IMG/VR virus record: IMGVR_UViG_3300027896_000177
Coordinates: 1 to 27,737 of that record
From: a virus
DNA: 27,737 nucleotides
Reading direction: 5' to 3' (one strand)
Under the pieces are notes generated by a model. The model made no database searches. It worked only from the letters and a program-made list of their open reading frames with translations, and was not told the DNA's origin. Of the stretch, positions 6,389 through 13,596 are shown piece after piece. The position numbers and the translations under genes were made by a program. Every line of letters starts with the position of its first letter. Position 1 is the stretch's first letter.

Positions 6389-7051
6389 ATGAGCTTTATC
6401 GTCGAAGACAAGGGTGGGAATTTTGAACGCTGCCCAGCAGGAGTGCATCCTGCACGGTGCTACCGGATCGTTGATCTGGGCACTCAGAAGACTGAGTACA
6501 TGGGCCAACTGAAGTACCTGCACAAACTCATGATTGGCTGGGAACTGCACGGCGTTGATGACTCCGGTCATCCTTTGCTGATGAAAGATGGCCGTCCTTT
6601 TGGCATCTTCAAGAATTACACCTTGTCGTGGTCTGAGAAGGCCAATTTGCGATTGGATTTGCAATCGTGGCGCGGCAAGCCGTTCTCGTCAGAAGAGATG
6701 CGAAAGTTTGATCTCAAGAATGTGCTGGGCGCATGGTGCATGATCAATGTCATTGATCGCCAAGGGCAAAACGGCAACACCTACGCCAACGTCGGTGGAG
6801 TGACGCCGGTTCCAGCCATCATCAAAAACAATGGCCTGCCGACGCCGGTGAACAAGTTGGAAATCTTTACCTTACAAGCACCTGATTTTGATCTGTTTGA
6901 GACATTCAGTCAGCATCTGAAAGACAAAATTACTGCTTCGCCTGAGTGGGCAAAGTTGCAAGTAAAACGCTCTGATGACTATCAGCGCGAAGCAATTGAA
7001 TCTGCAAAATCGACGCAATTTGAGGATGACGACTCGGACATCCCGTTCTAA
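6389..7051 (+). CDS. Probable single-stranded DNA-binding protein (220 aa)
   Basis: From the ATG at 6389 (GGAG 5 bases upstream) the protein begins MSFIVEDKGGNFERCPAGVH. It ends in an acidic tail with DDDSDIPF, the partner-binding tip typical of bacterial SSB proteins. The middle has several aromatic residues spaced as in an OB-fold (GWELHG, NYTLSWSEKANL). The following gene is a PD-(D/E)XK nuclease, an order I associate with phage recombination modules. An in-frame ATG at 6335 would place the start in the promoter and is less likely. I see no canonical SSB core motif, so the function rests on the tail and the context. Confidence 0.6.
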   Translation: MSFIVEDKGGNFERCPAGVHPARCYRIVDLGTQKTEYMGQLKYLHKLMIGWELHGVDDSGHPLLMKDGRPFGIFKNYTLSWSEKANLRLDLQSWRGKPFSSEEMRKFDLKNVLGAWCMINVIDRQGQNGNTYANVGGVTPVPAIIKNNGLPTPVNKLEIFTLQAPDFDLFETFSQHLKDKITASPEWAKLQVKRSDDYQREAIESAKSTQFEDDDSDIPF

Positions 7052-7067
7052 TTAAAACGGAAACATC

Positions 7068-7853
7068 ATGACGACAATCATTGCTAGATCAGTCGAATCA
7101 GTCCACTGGTACAACAAGAGTGGTGGCCCTGCGTATACGGTCAAAGCCAAGGACGGGTCAGACCGTCCGACTACGCTGCGTGACGCTCGCAAATTCGACC
7201 TTGTACCTTCGGTCACTACGATCCTCAAGCTAGTCGCCAAGCCCGGTCTGGAGCTTTGGAAGAACGAACAGATGCTGCTTGCAGCCTTGACCCTGCCAAG
7301 GGCTCAAAACGAGCCTGAGCGCGATTACATCAAGCGCATCGTAGCTGACTCCAAAGAGACTGGTCGACGCGCCGCAGATCGTGGCACAGCGATTCACGAA
7401 TCAATTGAAAAATGGTACGAAGGGGATCGCAATGTCCAGCACGTTGCCATTGCCAAAGCATTTGAGGAAAAAGTCTTTGATCACTTCGGTACAGCCGATT
7501 GGAAGACTGAAGCATCATTTTCGTCTTTGCTTGGATACGGGGGAAAAGTTGACTTGCATTGTGCGAACGATGCGACCACTCCCGGTGGTGTAGTCATCGA
7601 TGCCAAGACAAAGGAATTTGGGCCAGAAGATGATCTCATGGTCTATGACGAACACTTGATGCAACTAGCAGCCTATCGCGTGGGGCTGGGGTTGCCAATA
7701 GCGCGTTGTGCCAATGTATTTGCCTCAGTGACCCATCCCGGCCTCATCAAGGTGGTGGAATGGTCTGAAGAAGAGCTAAATAAAGGCTGGTCGATGTTCA
7801 AGTGCCTGTTGAATTTTTGGAACATCAAGCATGACTTTGGTGGTGAACGATGA
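7068..7853 (+). CDS. PD-(D/E)XK nuclease of the RecB/Cas4 type (261 aa)
   Basis: This metal-dependent exonuclease most likely processes DNA ends for phage recombination. Visible motifs in order are RGTAIHESIEKW (His110), GGKVDLHC (Asp162), VVIDAKTK (Asp178 and Lys180, the D-x-K core) and HLMQLAAYRVG (Gln199 to Tyr203). This is the arrangement seen in RecB-like and Cas4-like phage nucleases. There is no iron-sulfur cysteine set as in true Cas4. It sits 16 bases after the SSB-like gene with GGAAA before the ATG, and overlaps the next gene as ATGA. Pairing with the SSB-like protein suggests a recombination pair, although no annealase is visible. Confidence 0.85.
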   Translation: MTTIIARSVESVHWYNKSGGPAYTVKAKDGSDRPTTLRDARKFDLVPSVTTILKLVAKPGLELWKNEQMLLAALTLPRAQNEPERDYIKRIVADSKETGRRAADRGTAIHESIEKWYEGDRNVQHVAIAKAFEEKVFDHFGTADWKTEASFSSLLGYGGKVDLHCANDATTPGGVVIDAKTKEFGPEDDLMVYDEHLMQLAAYRVGLGLPIARCANVFASVTHPGLIKVVEWSEEELNKGWSMFKCLLNFWNIKHDFGGER

Positions 7854-8197
7854 AAGCAAAAGAAAGAGATAAGCTAGACAAGATTGCTGATGAGCTAGAG
7901 CGTGTCATCGAGAAATATTTGGAGATCATCTTGGCTGAGTGTGGGCCAAGAGGTCTTTTGGCCATGCTGTCGTCAACAGGCACGACGATGCTGGCCAATG
8001 CAATCATCCTGACCAAGCTCGATGAAAACACGCCGCCCACCACGGCTGAGATTGGTGAATTGCTCACCATCATGCTTCAGACCATCAATGAAAAATCATT
8101 GAAACAAGAGCGAGTGGAGGCAATGCATGAGGCACTGAGGGTCTATGGCTTCGTAGAGGATCATCGCAATCCTTACACTTGCCGCCCTTCGCACTAA
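7850..8197 (+). CDS. Hypothetical protein (115 aa)
   Basis: The product begins MKAKERDKLDKIADELERVI, a charged helix. The middle is more hydrophobic (GPRGLLAMLSSTGTTMLANAIILTKL), followed by a helical region and a C-terminus YGFVEDHRNPYTCRPSH. No family is recognised. The start overlaps the nuclease stop as ATGA, so it is translationally coupled to it and may act with it. It is the last gene before promoter copy C, and no terminator was found between them. Confidence 0.65.
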   Translation: MKAKERDKLDKIADELERVIEKYLEIILAECGPRGLLAMLSSTGTTMLANAIILTKLDENTPPTTAEIGELLTIMLQTINEKSLKQERVEAMHEALRVYGFVEDHRNPYTCRPSH

Positions 8198-8234
8198 ATC
8201 CTACAAATTTGTGTGGTCATTTCGCAGTAGGTTG

Positions 8235-8265
8235 TTGACACGACTCTCTAACTTCGTGTTATAGT
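8235..8265 (+). promoter_or_regulatory. Early-type promoter/operator element, copy C
   Basis: A perfect -35 TTGACA (8235-8240) is followed 19 bases later by TATAGT (8260-8265), preceded by TG as an extended -10. The shared element CTAACTTCGTGTTAT occupies 8248-8262. The leader contains a short CTGCAA/TTGCAG inverted repeat before the GGAG of the next gene. The 109-base gap 8198-8306 holds nothing else. Confidence 0.7.
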
Positions 8266-8306
8266 CTCTACACGCTGCAATGTTGCAGTTTTAAGTGGAG
8301 ACCGAA

Positions 8307-8621
8307 ATGATCACAGCTACCCAAGCAGAAGTCCAAGCCGTCGCAGCTATCGAGAGCGCCGTCAATGCAATTGATGCACTGGCAGTGTTGACCCGCCAAG
8401 CCAAGGCTCTTGAAGAGCAAATCAAGGCTCTCAAGGCTGAGATCGCCGACACCTACGGTGAAGGCAAGCACACCGGCGAGAAGTACTCTTGCACGGTCAC
8501 CCTCAGCCAACGTGCCGTCGTGGCATGGAAGGCTGTAGCTGAGGAAGCTCAGGTGCCTGCTGCACTGGTGGCCAAGCACACCAGCACCACCGCCATCATC
8601 ACGGTGGCATCGAAAGTTTAA
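8307..8621 (+). CDS. Hypothetical Ala-rich coiled-coil protein (104 aa)
   Basis: From the ATG at 8307 (GGAG with 6-base spacing) the protein begins MITATQAEVQAVAAIESAVN. A long alanine-rich helix with heptad spacing (LTRQAKALEEQIKALKAEIA) leads to a smaller beta-like part EKYSCTVTLSQRAVVAWK. No family is assigned; the layout recalls short phage proteins of early operons. It has its own promoter (copy C), and its stop overlaps the A-run of the minus-strand terminator. Confidence 0.7.
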   Translation: MITATQAEVQAVAAIESAVNAIDALAVLTRQAKALEEQIKALKAEIADTYGEGKHTGEKYSCTVTLSQRAVVAWKAVAEEAQVPAALVAKHTSTTAIITVASKV

Positions 8622-8644
8622 AAAAAGTGGGGCTCAGTCCCCAC
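8620..8644 (-). terminator. Intrinsic terminator acting on minus-strand transcripts
   Basis: A 6-bp GC-rich stem GTGGGG/CCCCAC (8627-8644) has seven As on its plus-strand left side. Read on the minus strand this is a stem followed by seven Us, a textbook intrinsic terminator. On the plus strand no T-run follows the stem. It faces the leftward late operon, whose last gene ends at 9537, so it could block late read-through into the early plus-strand genes. Confidence 0.65.
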
Positions 8645-8650
8645 GTCTCT

Positions 8651-8668
8651 CTAACTTAGTGTTATATT
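8651..8668 (+). promoter_or_regulatory. Early-type promoter/operator element, copy D
   Basis: CTAACTTAGTGTTAT (8651-8665) runs into the extended -10 TG-T-TATATT (8663-8668). No good -35 is seen, as expected for an extended -10 promoter or one that needs an activator. The flanking bases and the leader with a TTGCAG block resemble copy C, suggesting duplication. Confidence 0.65.
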
Positions 8669-8706
8669 CTCTTCACTGCGCTGTTGCAGGTTAACTAGGA
8701 ACCAAC

Positions 8707-9024
8707 ATGAGCTTCTTTCAACACCCCGACGATGAGCATGATGAATTGATCTTGGCCGCAGCCCGCAAGTCAGCTGCTGCTGACTTTGTGGAGGCAATCA
8801 TTGTTGGCAAGCCGGAAGCAATGATTCCGGTCGATGATCTGCCAGAAGCGCGCAAAGAAATTCCTCTTCTCCAGTTGCTGACTTGGATCAGCCAAGAAGA
8901 GGGTGCGTACTTGCTCAAGGCTTGCACCGCAGTGATGACGGGCAAAGATGCTGAGGCACTCCACGCCCTGCGCGAGTTTGTCGAGTGCGCGGCAATCGAG
9001 TACGCCAATAACAACGTCAATTGA
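8707..9024 (+). CDS. Hypothetical acidic protein (105 aa)
   Basis: The product begins MSFFQHPDDEHDELILAAAR and is largely helical and acidic, with a Leu-rich middle (IPLLQLLTWISQEEGAYLL) and a C-terminal helix HALREFVECAAIEYANNN. No catalytic motif or family is recognised. AGGA 6 bases upstream of the ATG is a good ribosome site. It is the first gene behind promoter copy D. Its TGA sits inside one of the TCAATTGA octamers. Confidence 0.7.
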   Translation: MSFFQHPDDEHDELILAAARKSAAADFVEAIIVGKPEAMIPVDDLPEARKEIPLLQLLTWISQEEGAYLLKACTAVMTGKDAEALHALREFVECAAIEYANNNVN

Positions 9025-9035
9025 AAGGACGCATC

Positions 9036-9278
9036 ATGGACTTTGAATATAGGATGGCCACGCGCAATTACAATGTGGCACCGTTGCACTCAACGCACTA
9101 CTGGTGCGCTGAGATTGGCTGCTGGCAGATTGCCATCCACGTTGGGTTTGGTGGTCATGAGGGTGGTCATGAGCCACAGCGTACTGGCAACTGCCTCAAG
9201 GCACCCTACACCGTGCTTTTTGCTCACGGTTGTATCGACGATTTTGGCACCCTCATCATCACCAAAGGATGGCACTAA
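9036..9278 (+). CDS. Hypothetical His/Gly-rich small protein (80 aa)
   Basis: The ATG at 9036 follows AAAGGA with 6-base spacing and is preferred to an in-frame ATG at 9021 that overlaps the previous gene. The protein begins MDFEYRMATRNYNVAPLHST. It contains His- and Gly-rich segments (HVGFGGHEGGHEPQRTG) and three cysteines, which could bind metal. No family is recognised. Its TAA overlaps the next ATG as TAATG, so the two are coupled. Confidence 0.6.
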   Translation: MDFEYRMATRNYNVAPLHSTHYWCAEIGCWQIAIHVGFGGHEGGHEPQRTGNCLKAPYTVLFAHGCIDDFGTLIITKGWH

Positions 9279-9484
9279 TGGACGAGCCCGAAAAGAAACC
9301 ACGGGCTCGCAAAGAGCCTACTTTTGCTATGCCCCAAGAAGTACACAATTGGATTGAGCAAGCTCATGCCCAGATCAACTACCTCAAAGGTGAAGTAGAT
9401 CGCCTTAAGACCGAAAACAAGGAACTAAAAGCGTATAAACGGTGGGCAGAGCATCGTATCCTGCGGAGTGACAACGATGATTGA
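9278..9484 (+). CDS. Small coiled-coil protein (68 aa)
   Basis: From the ATG at 9278 the product is MDEPEKKPRARKEPTFAMPQ, then a helix INYLKGEVDRLKTENKELKA with leucine/hydrophobic heptads. The basic N-terminus followed by a leucine-zipper-like helix resembles a short DNA-binding or adaptor protein. The start is set by the TAATG junction; a longer frame from 9230 lies inside the upstream gene and is rejected. The stop overlaps the next tiny gene by 8 bases. Confidence 0.65.
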   Translation: MDEPEKKPRARKEPTFAMPQEVHNWIEQAHAQINYLKGEVDRLKTENKELKAYKRWAEHRILRSDNDD

Positions 9485-9548
9485 CGCACTCATCAAATTG
9501 ATTGTGTGGTTCGTGTTCTGTTTGATCTTGATGTTCTTAATGCGATGA
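9477..9548 (+). CDS. 23-residue single-span membrane peptide
   Basis: A short frame reads MIDALIKLIVWFVFCLILMF and ends LMR. It is one hydrophobic helix with a single acidic and few basic residues, so an inner-membrane location is predicted. GGAG lies 8 bases before the ATG, and the start overlaps the upstream stop by 8 bases, consistent with translational coupling. It ends 12 bases inside the opposing late gene's stop region. Possible roles are a toxin-like or host-modifying peptide or a small lysis helper; none is shown. Very short, so moderate confidence. Confidence 0.45.
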   Translation: MIDALIKLIVWFVFCLILMFLMR

Positions 9549-10640
9549 TGGCTTATTGTGCGGGCCAAATGCTTTCACAAGATATGGTGCTGCGGCACTG
9601 AGGGCCATGCCGCCAACTTCCGTAGGAAGCGTTGGAATGACTGCTGCTGCACCACCAGCACCTTGTAAGGTTTTGATGATTGCTTCATCAGTCCAGCCAT
9701 GATTTTTTGCTTCTTGGTAGGCATCATAAAAATCTGATGCCGACATAGCTCCGCCTACTGCGCCTGCACCAACTCTAAATAAACCCTTTAGCTTACCCAT
9801 AACATTGCTTTGAGTGGCCGCTTTTGCATCTGAAGCTGTTTTTGCAGCAGCAGCTTGCTCTTGTGCCATCTGAGCTTGGGCTCTTGCACGGGCTTCTGCC
9901 TCAGCTTGAGCTTGCGCTTGAGCTTGTGCCCGTGCTTGCGCTTCTTCTTCCAACTGAACAGATACGTTTTGCGGAATTGCTATGCCGCCGCGTGTGGGAG
10001 CCATTGGCCCTGCTTTAACAATAGCATTGGTTGCACCCGGTGCAGACAAAGCTTGTTTTGTTGCAAGTGACTGTCGATTGGTTTCCCAGTTATGTCCACT
10101 TTCCATCTGACGGCCCGTTGGTGTTCCTTGCCCTCGACCACTTTGAACAATTGTTTGCGTAGTTGATTCAGGCGCAGAAACATGATCCAAAGCAGACATG
10201 GGCTCACTTGGCGCTGCTCCACCTAGCGTAGGCTCTATGCGTACCGATGGCTGTGCATTAACTGTAGAAGCAGGTTTTGGTTGTGTTGGCGAAAATATTC
10301 CAGCTCCCGGTTGTGAGGAAAAATTTTTGATCATAGCTCCAATTTTTGGAGTCAAATAAGCTCCTGCTACGCCACCCGGAACCGCAGCTATTGGATTGTT
10401 TTTTGCCGACTCAAACAATTTTGGTGGCATGTCAAGAATTTGACTAAGCCAACTTGGTTCTTCTGAACTTTTTTTGTTATCAGTAGGCGCACTTGCAGCA
10501 GCACTTGCAGCAGCACTTGCAGCAGCACTTGCAGGACTGACATGAAAAATTTGCCCATTGGACTCAGAAAAATTCTTCTGCAAATAAGCATCTGCGGCTT
10601 TTTGCGCTTCATCATCTGCTTGTTGCTCTTCATCAGTCAT
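9537..10640 (-). CDS. Probable internal or injection-type virion protein (367 aa), low complexity
   Basis: The last gene of the late operon. The N-terminus is acidic (MTDEEQQADDEAQKAADAYL). A 12-bp tandem repeat then encodes an Ala/Ser-rich linker, followed by a long Pro/Ala/Ser-rich region. A run of Ala-Gln and Ala-Arg dipeptides (AQARAQAQAQAQAEAEARAR) near residue 235 should form a long helix. The C-terminus is more ordered, with glycine-rich hydrophobic stretches (GAGAVGGAMSASDFYDAYQE, TLPTEVGGMALSAAAPYLV). This composition, and its position after tail and injection-type genes, suggest an internal protein ejected with the DNA. No homologous family is recognised, so the function is inferred only from context and composition. 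Confidence 0.6.
   Translation of the reverse strand: MTDEEQQADDEAQKAADAYLQKNFSESNGQIFHVSPASAAASAAASAAASAPTDNKKSSEEPSWLSQILDMPPKLFESAKNNPIAAVPGGVAGAYLTPKIGAMIKNFSSQPGAGIFSPTQPKPASTVNAQPSVRIEPTLGGAAPSEPMSALDHVSAPESTTQTIVQSGRGQGTPTGRQMESGHNWETNRQSLATKQALSAPGATNAIVKAGPMAPTRGGIAIPQNVSVQLEEEAQARAQAQAQAQAEAEARARAQAQMAQEQAAAAKTASDAKAATQSNVMGKLKGLFRVGAGAVGGAMSASDFYDAYQEAKNHGWTDEAIIKTLQGAGGAAAVIPTLPTEVGGMALSAAAPYLVKAFGPHNKPSSH
10489..10534. repeat. 12-bp tandem repeat, about 3.8 copies
   Basis: The unit GCACTTGCAGCA repeats three full times plus 10 bases. It is in frame and encodes Ala/Ser repeats of the adjacent virion protein. It is a replication-slippage hotspot that could vary linker length without breaking the frame. 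Confidence 0.85.
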
Positions 10641-12334
10641 GGTGCCGCCTTTGAAGGTTTAGAAATAAGTGAATCTTGAAATTGCCTATCAATTGAATTG
10701 TGAATCTTCAAATATTTTGATTCAATTGTTTTCAAAGGTTTTGATTGAGCAAAAATATCTGCCAATGGAGTTGCAGTGCCTGATGCATTGACAGGCCCGC
10801 GTTCTTGTTGAATTTGATCGTATATTTCTTTGTTGTGATCAAATGATGCTTGATTGTGAGCCACCAATTTTTGTACAGCCAATGCATTCATGTCTTTATT
10901 AGCAAATTGATGAAGAACATTCATGTATTCCTGTTGTGGCGTATTGGCAATGGAGCCACCTTGCATTTTTGTGTTGGTTGTAGCAAGAGATTGCAAGTTT
11001 GCAAACAACGCATCTGCAAACGCTTGTTTTTCTGGAGGCCAACTTGCATCCTTATACGCAGCTATAGGCAAACTGACGCTGCCATGTACTGAACCTAAAT
11101 TAACTCCAAGACCTTGATTAAGTGCCGCTTCTGTACCAGATTGACGCATCTGAGCTAGAACATCTTTTGCCCAATCCGCATGTTCACCGCCAAGCATTCC
11201 AAGCGTAGATTTGTAAACTGATTTAGTAGTCGCATAATTTTCGCCCGTCATAAGGGGCTGCAAATTACTAATCTGATCTTCAAATGGCTTTTCTATGGTT
11301 CTAGTTTTTTCATTCCATTGTTGCAATATTGCTTGTTGAGTTTTTTCCCCAAAATTGGTGACATCAGGCATAGGGGCTGTTTGAGAATATTTGATGGCTT
11401 GTTTTGTTGCTGAAACACTTGGTGCCGCAGGCATGGGTGTTGTGGATGCAGCGCCAGATTTTGAGCTACTCATACGCTCCCAATGACCCGGATTGTTCTG
11501 CGCATCAGTTTGTTGCCAGCCTTGCGTTTGCAATAAATCAGTTTGATCTGGAGTCAGTGATGGATTGACATCAATTGCATCACCTTGTTTTCCATCTGTG
11601 GAAATAGGATGGTATGCATTGGCAGCAATGCTTACATTTCCATCTGTGATGTATGTTTTCGTGGGGTTATTGACTGTGGGTTCTGTATCTCTTTTTGGGA
11701 GACTTTTAGTTATATGCTGACTTAATGAATTAATTTCTTCTTGTTCAGATGGTGTTGGCTGTCGATTTTGCGCTCTTGCCTGTTCCAACAATACATTAAT
11801 GCGGCTTTGAGCCGCCGAAATATCAGAAGCTCTTGCTTGAACAGAAAGACCTTGTTTTTCTTGTTGCGTCTTTAATTCATTTTTAAGACTAGTAACTACG
11901 GATGAGCCCGGTGCCATTGACTCCCATTCACCAATTTGCGATTCAGATGGAGTTTGACCGGGGTTTGCATCACGCCATGCTTTAACTTGATCAGCAACTT
12001 TTTTGTTGGCTCCCAATAGCATGTTGGATTGCGCCAATTGCAATTTCATTTGAGCAATCGGCAATTGCTGGGCTCGTTGAGCCTCGACGTTCTGACCCAT
12101 AGCTTCTGCGGCACTACCAGCGGATGCCAAGAAACCGCCTAGCTGAGGCTTTGCAAAGCCTGCGGCTACATTCCACCAGTTAGGCTGGTCATAACGCTTC
12201 TGAAGGGCATCTAAAGCCTCTTGTTGAGCCTTTTGCAAGTTTTGCATTTGCTCATCATCTTGCCCATACAAAGGCAACTTGGTCATGTCCAAGCCGCTCT
12301 GAACACCCGAGTAATCTGGCCTAGGATCAGCCAT
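10637..12334 (-). CDS. Probable internal virion protein (565 aa)
   Basis: The product begins MADPRPDYSGVQSGLDMTKL and has a highly helical, Gln/Ala-rich N-terminal third (QNLQKAQQEALDALQKRYD, IAQMKLQLAQSNMLLG), with a hydrophobic glycine-rich stretch GGFLASAGSAAEAMG in between. The middle contains Ser/Pro/Thr-rich linkers and the C-terminal third is again helical. This architecture is common in podovirus internal or ejection proteins. No enzymatic motif is visible. It joins the upstream gene as TAATG and the downstream gene as ATGA, so all four late proteins here are coupled. Confidence 0.65.
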   Translation of the reverse strand: MADPRPDYSGVQSGLDMTKLPLYGQDDEQMQNLQKAQQEALDALQKRYDQPNWWNVAAGFAKPQLGGFLASAGSAAEAMGQNVEAQRAQQLPIAQMKLQLAQSNMLLGANKKVADQVKAWRDANPGQTPSESQIGEWESMAPGSSVVTSLKNELKTQQEKQGLSVQARASDISAAQSRINVLLEQARAQNRQPTPSEQEEINSLSQHITKSLPKRDTEPTVNNPTKTYITDGNVSIAANAYHPISTDGKQGDAIDVNPSLTPDQTDLLQTQGWQQTDAQNNPGHWERMSSSKSGAASTTPMPAAPSVSATKQAIKYSQTAPMPDVTNFGEKTQQAILQQWNEKTRTIEKPFEDQISNLQPLMTGENYATTKSVYKSTLGMLGGEHADWAKDVLAQMRQSGTEAALNQGLGVNLGSVHGSVSLPIAAYKDASWPPEKQAFADALFANLQSLATTNTKMQGGSIANTPQQEYMNVLHQFANKDMNALAVQKLVAHNQASFDHNKEIYDQIQQERGPVNASGTATPLADIFAQSKPLKTIESKYLKIHNSIDRQFQDSLISKPSKAAP

Positions 12335-13596
12335 TATTTTCTCCTCACTGGCAGTGCGCCATGACTACGAGTTGAGAAGCAACCATGATGTTGTGGTTTG
12401 GCATGAATCAATCCTCCGCGAGCAGCATATGTACTACAGCCAGAACTGCCACCACAACCTCTATAAGTATTTCCAGCACAATTATTTGTTTCACCACTTG
12501 GAGGTTGTGGCTTAACATTTGGTTGACCCATTTGTGAATTTCCTTTGGTGCATCCTGTAAAATTTTTGTAGGCGCAACCAAATAAGTTACCAAGGCCTTG
12601 TCCAATGCTTCCCAAAAGCCCTGATGCTTGCAGTCCTGCAAGACCAGTAGTAGCAGCAGATGCCAAAGATGGGCACATCGTTGTTTTAACTGTTGTTGGA
12701 ATCGCTTGACCTCTCAAGATATTCGATTCTTTACACATTTTGCTCAACGCATAGCATTGGGCATTTTGTTTGATAGCTTGGCATTGAGCACCCAATGTGG
12801 CCAATGCATTAATGCAAGCAAGGTTCTGCTGTGCTTTTTGCGTGGCCAATGTACCCATCCCCAGACCAGCTGCTTGTTCTGCTTGAGCCTGCTGTGTCTT
12901 TGCATTAGCTGCTTCTTGAGCCGCCTGCAATTGAGCCTGATTTTGTGCAGCTTGAGCCGACGACGTAGTCTGAGCCAGTTGACCCAATGCACTTTCTTTT
13001 TGACCCGCTGCACCTAATGCTTGGCCATATGCACTGCCGTACAGATTGGCCATCTGAGCATTCAGACATTGCTCTGCGTTTGCTTCAGCCTGCCCCAGCG
13101 CCTGAGCGCCACGCTGTGATCCAAACTGTCCTGATCCGACCGTTGCGCCAGTCACTGCTGGCCCTAAATTCATTTGAATATTGCGCTGTGCAATGTCTGA
13201 CATTGTTTGCGCTTGATTGTTCAAAAATGGGTTCATGTAGCATTGCGCTACCTTGCCCAGATTCATACTCTGCGCTTCGCAAATCAAAGGCTGGGCCGCA
13301 CACAATGGGCTAGAACCTGTTGCTGCTTGCAAATATGGATTTGCAGCAGCCCCAATTTGAGAGCCAGATTGAGCCGCACATCCAATGTAGCCCATACCAG
13401 TTTGGTATGCCGGTTGTGCTGCACCGGAAGTTGCATTGATCTGACAAAAAGCCTTTTGTTGCAAAGGCTGTGCGCCAACATATTGAGCACCCGTTCCTGC
13501 TTTTTGAGCGCACGTTGCTAACTGTTGAAGGTAATTATTAAAATAACCGGGAGCGCAAGTTGACTTATTTTGTGATGATTGGAAAATGTTAGTCAT
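12334..13596 (-). CDS. Cysteine-rich, Ala/Gln-rich virion protein (420 aa)
   Basis: The product has 19 cysteines spread along its length, very unusual for a phage structural protein. The remainder is Ala, Gln and Gly rich (AAQNQAQLQAAQEAANAKTQ), suggesting a long helical bundle in the middle. Near the N-terminus Cys recurs about every 10 to 20 residues (STCAPGY, LATCAQK, AFCQINA, YIGCAAQ). The C-terminus has a Gly/Cys cluster (NNCAGNTYRGCGGSSGCS), ending in basic RRK. It overlaps both neighbours. Position and composition fit an injection-type or internal virion protein. The cysteines could bind metal or form disulfides after exit to an oxidising place; this is inference. Confidence 0.65.
   Translation of the reverse strand: MTNIFQSSQNKSTCAPGYFNNYLQQLATCAQKAGTGAQYVGAQPLQQKAFCQINATSGAAQPAYQTGMGYIGCAAQSGSQIGAAANPYLQAATGSSPLCAAQPLICEAQSMNLGKVAQCYMNPFLNNQAQTMSDIAQRNIQMNLGPAVTGATVGSGQFGSQRGAQALGQAEANAEQCLNAQMANLYGSAYGQALGAAGQKESALGQLAQTTSSAQAAQNQAQLQAAQEAANAKTQQAQAEQAAGLGMGTLATQKAQQNLACINALATLGAQCQAIKQNAQCYALSKMCKESNILRGQAIPTTVKTTMCPSLASAATTGLAGLQASGLLGSIGQGLGNLFGCAYKNFTGCTKGNSQMGQPNVKPQPPSGETNNCAGNTYRGCGGSSGCSTYAARGGLIHAKPQHHGCFSTRSHGALPVRRK

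Noticed and set aside
8208-8217. Palindrome ACAAATTTGT after the gene ending at 8197, as a terminator
   Set aside because: It is short, AT-rich, has no loop and no T-run.
10489-10534. Possible short CRISPR-like repeat array
   Set aside because: The repeats are contiguous 12-mers without spacers and are in frame within a protein gene.
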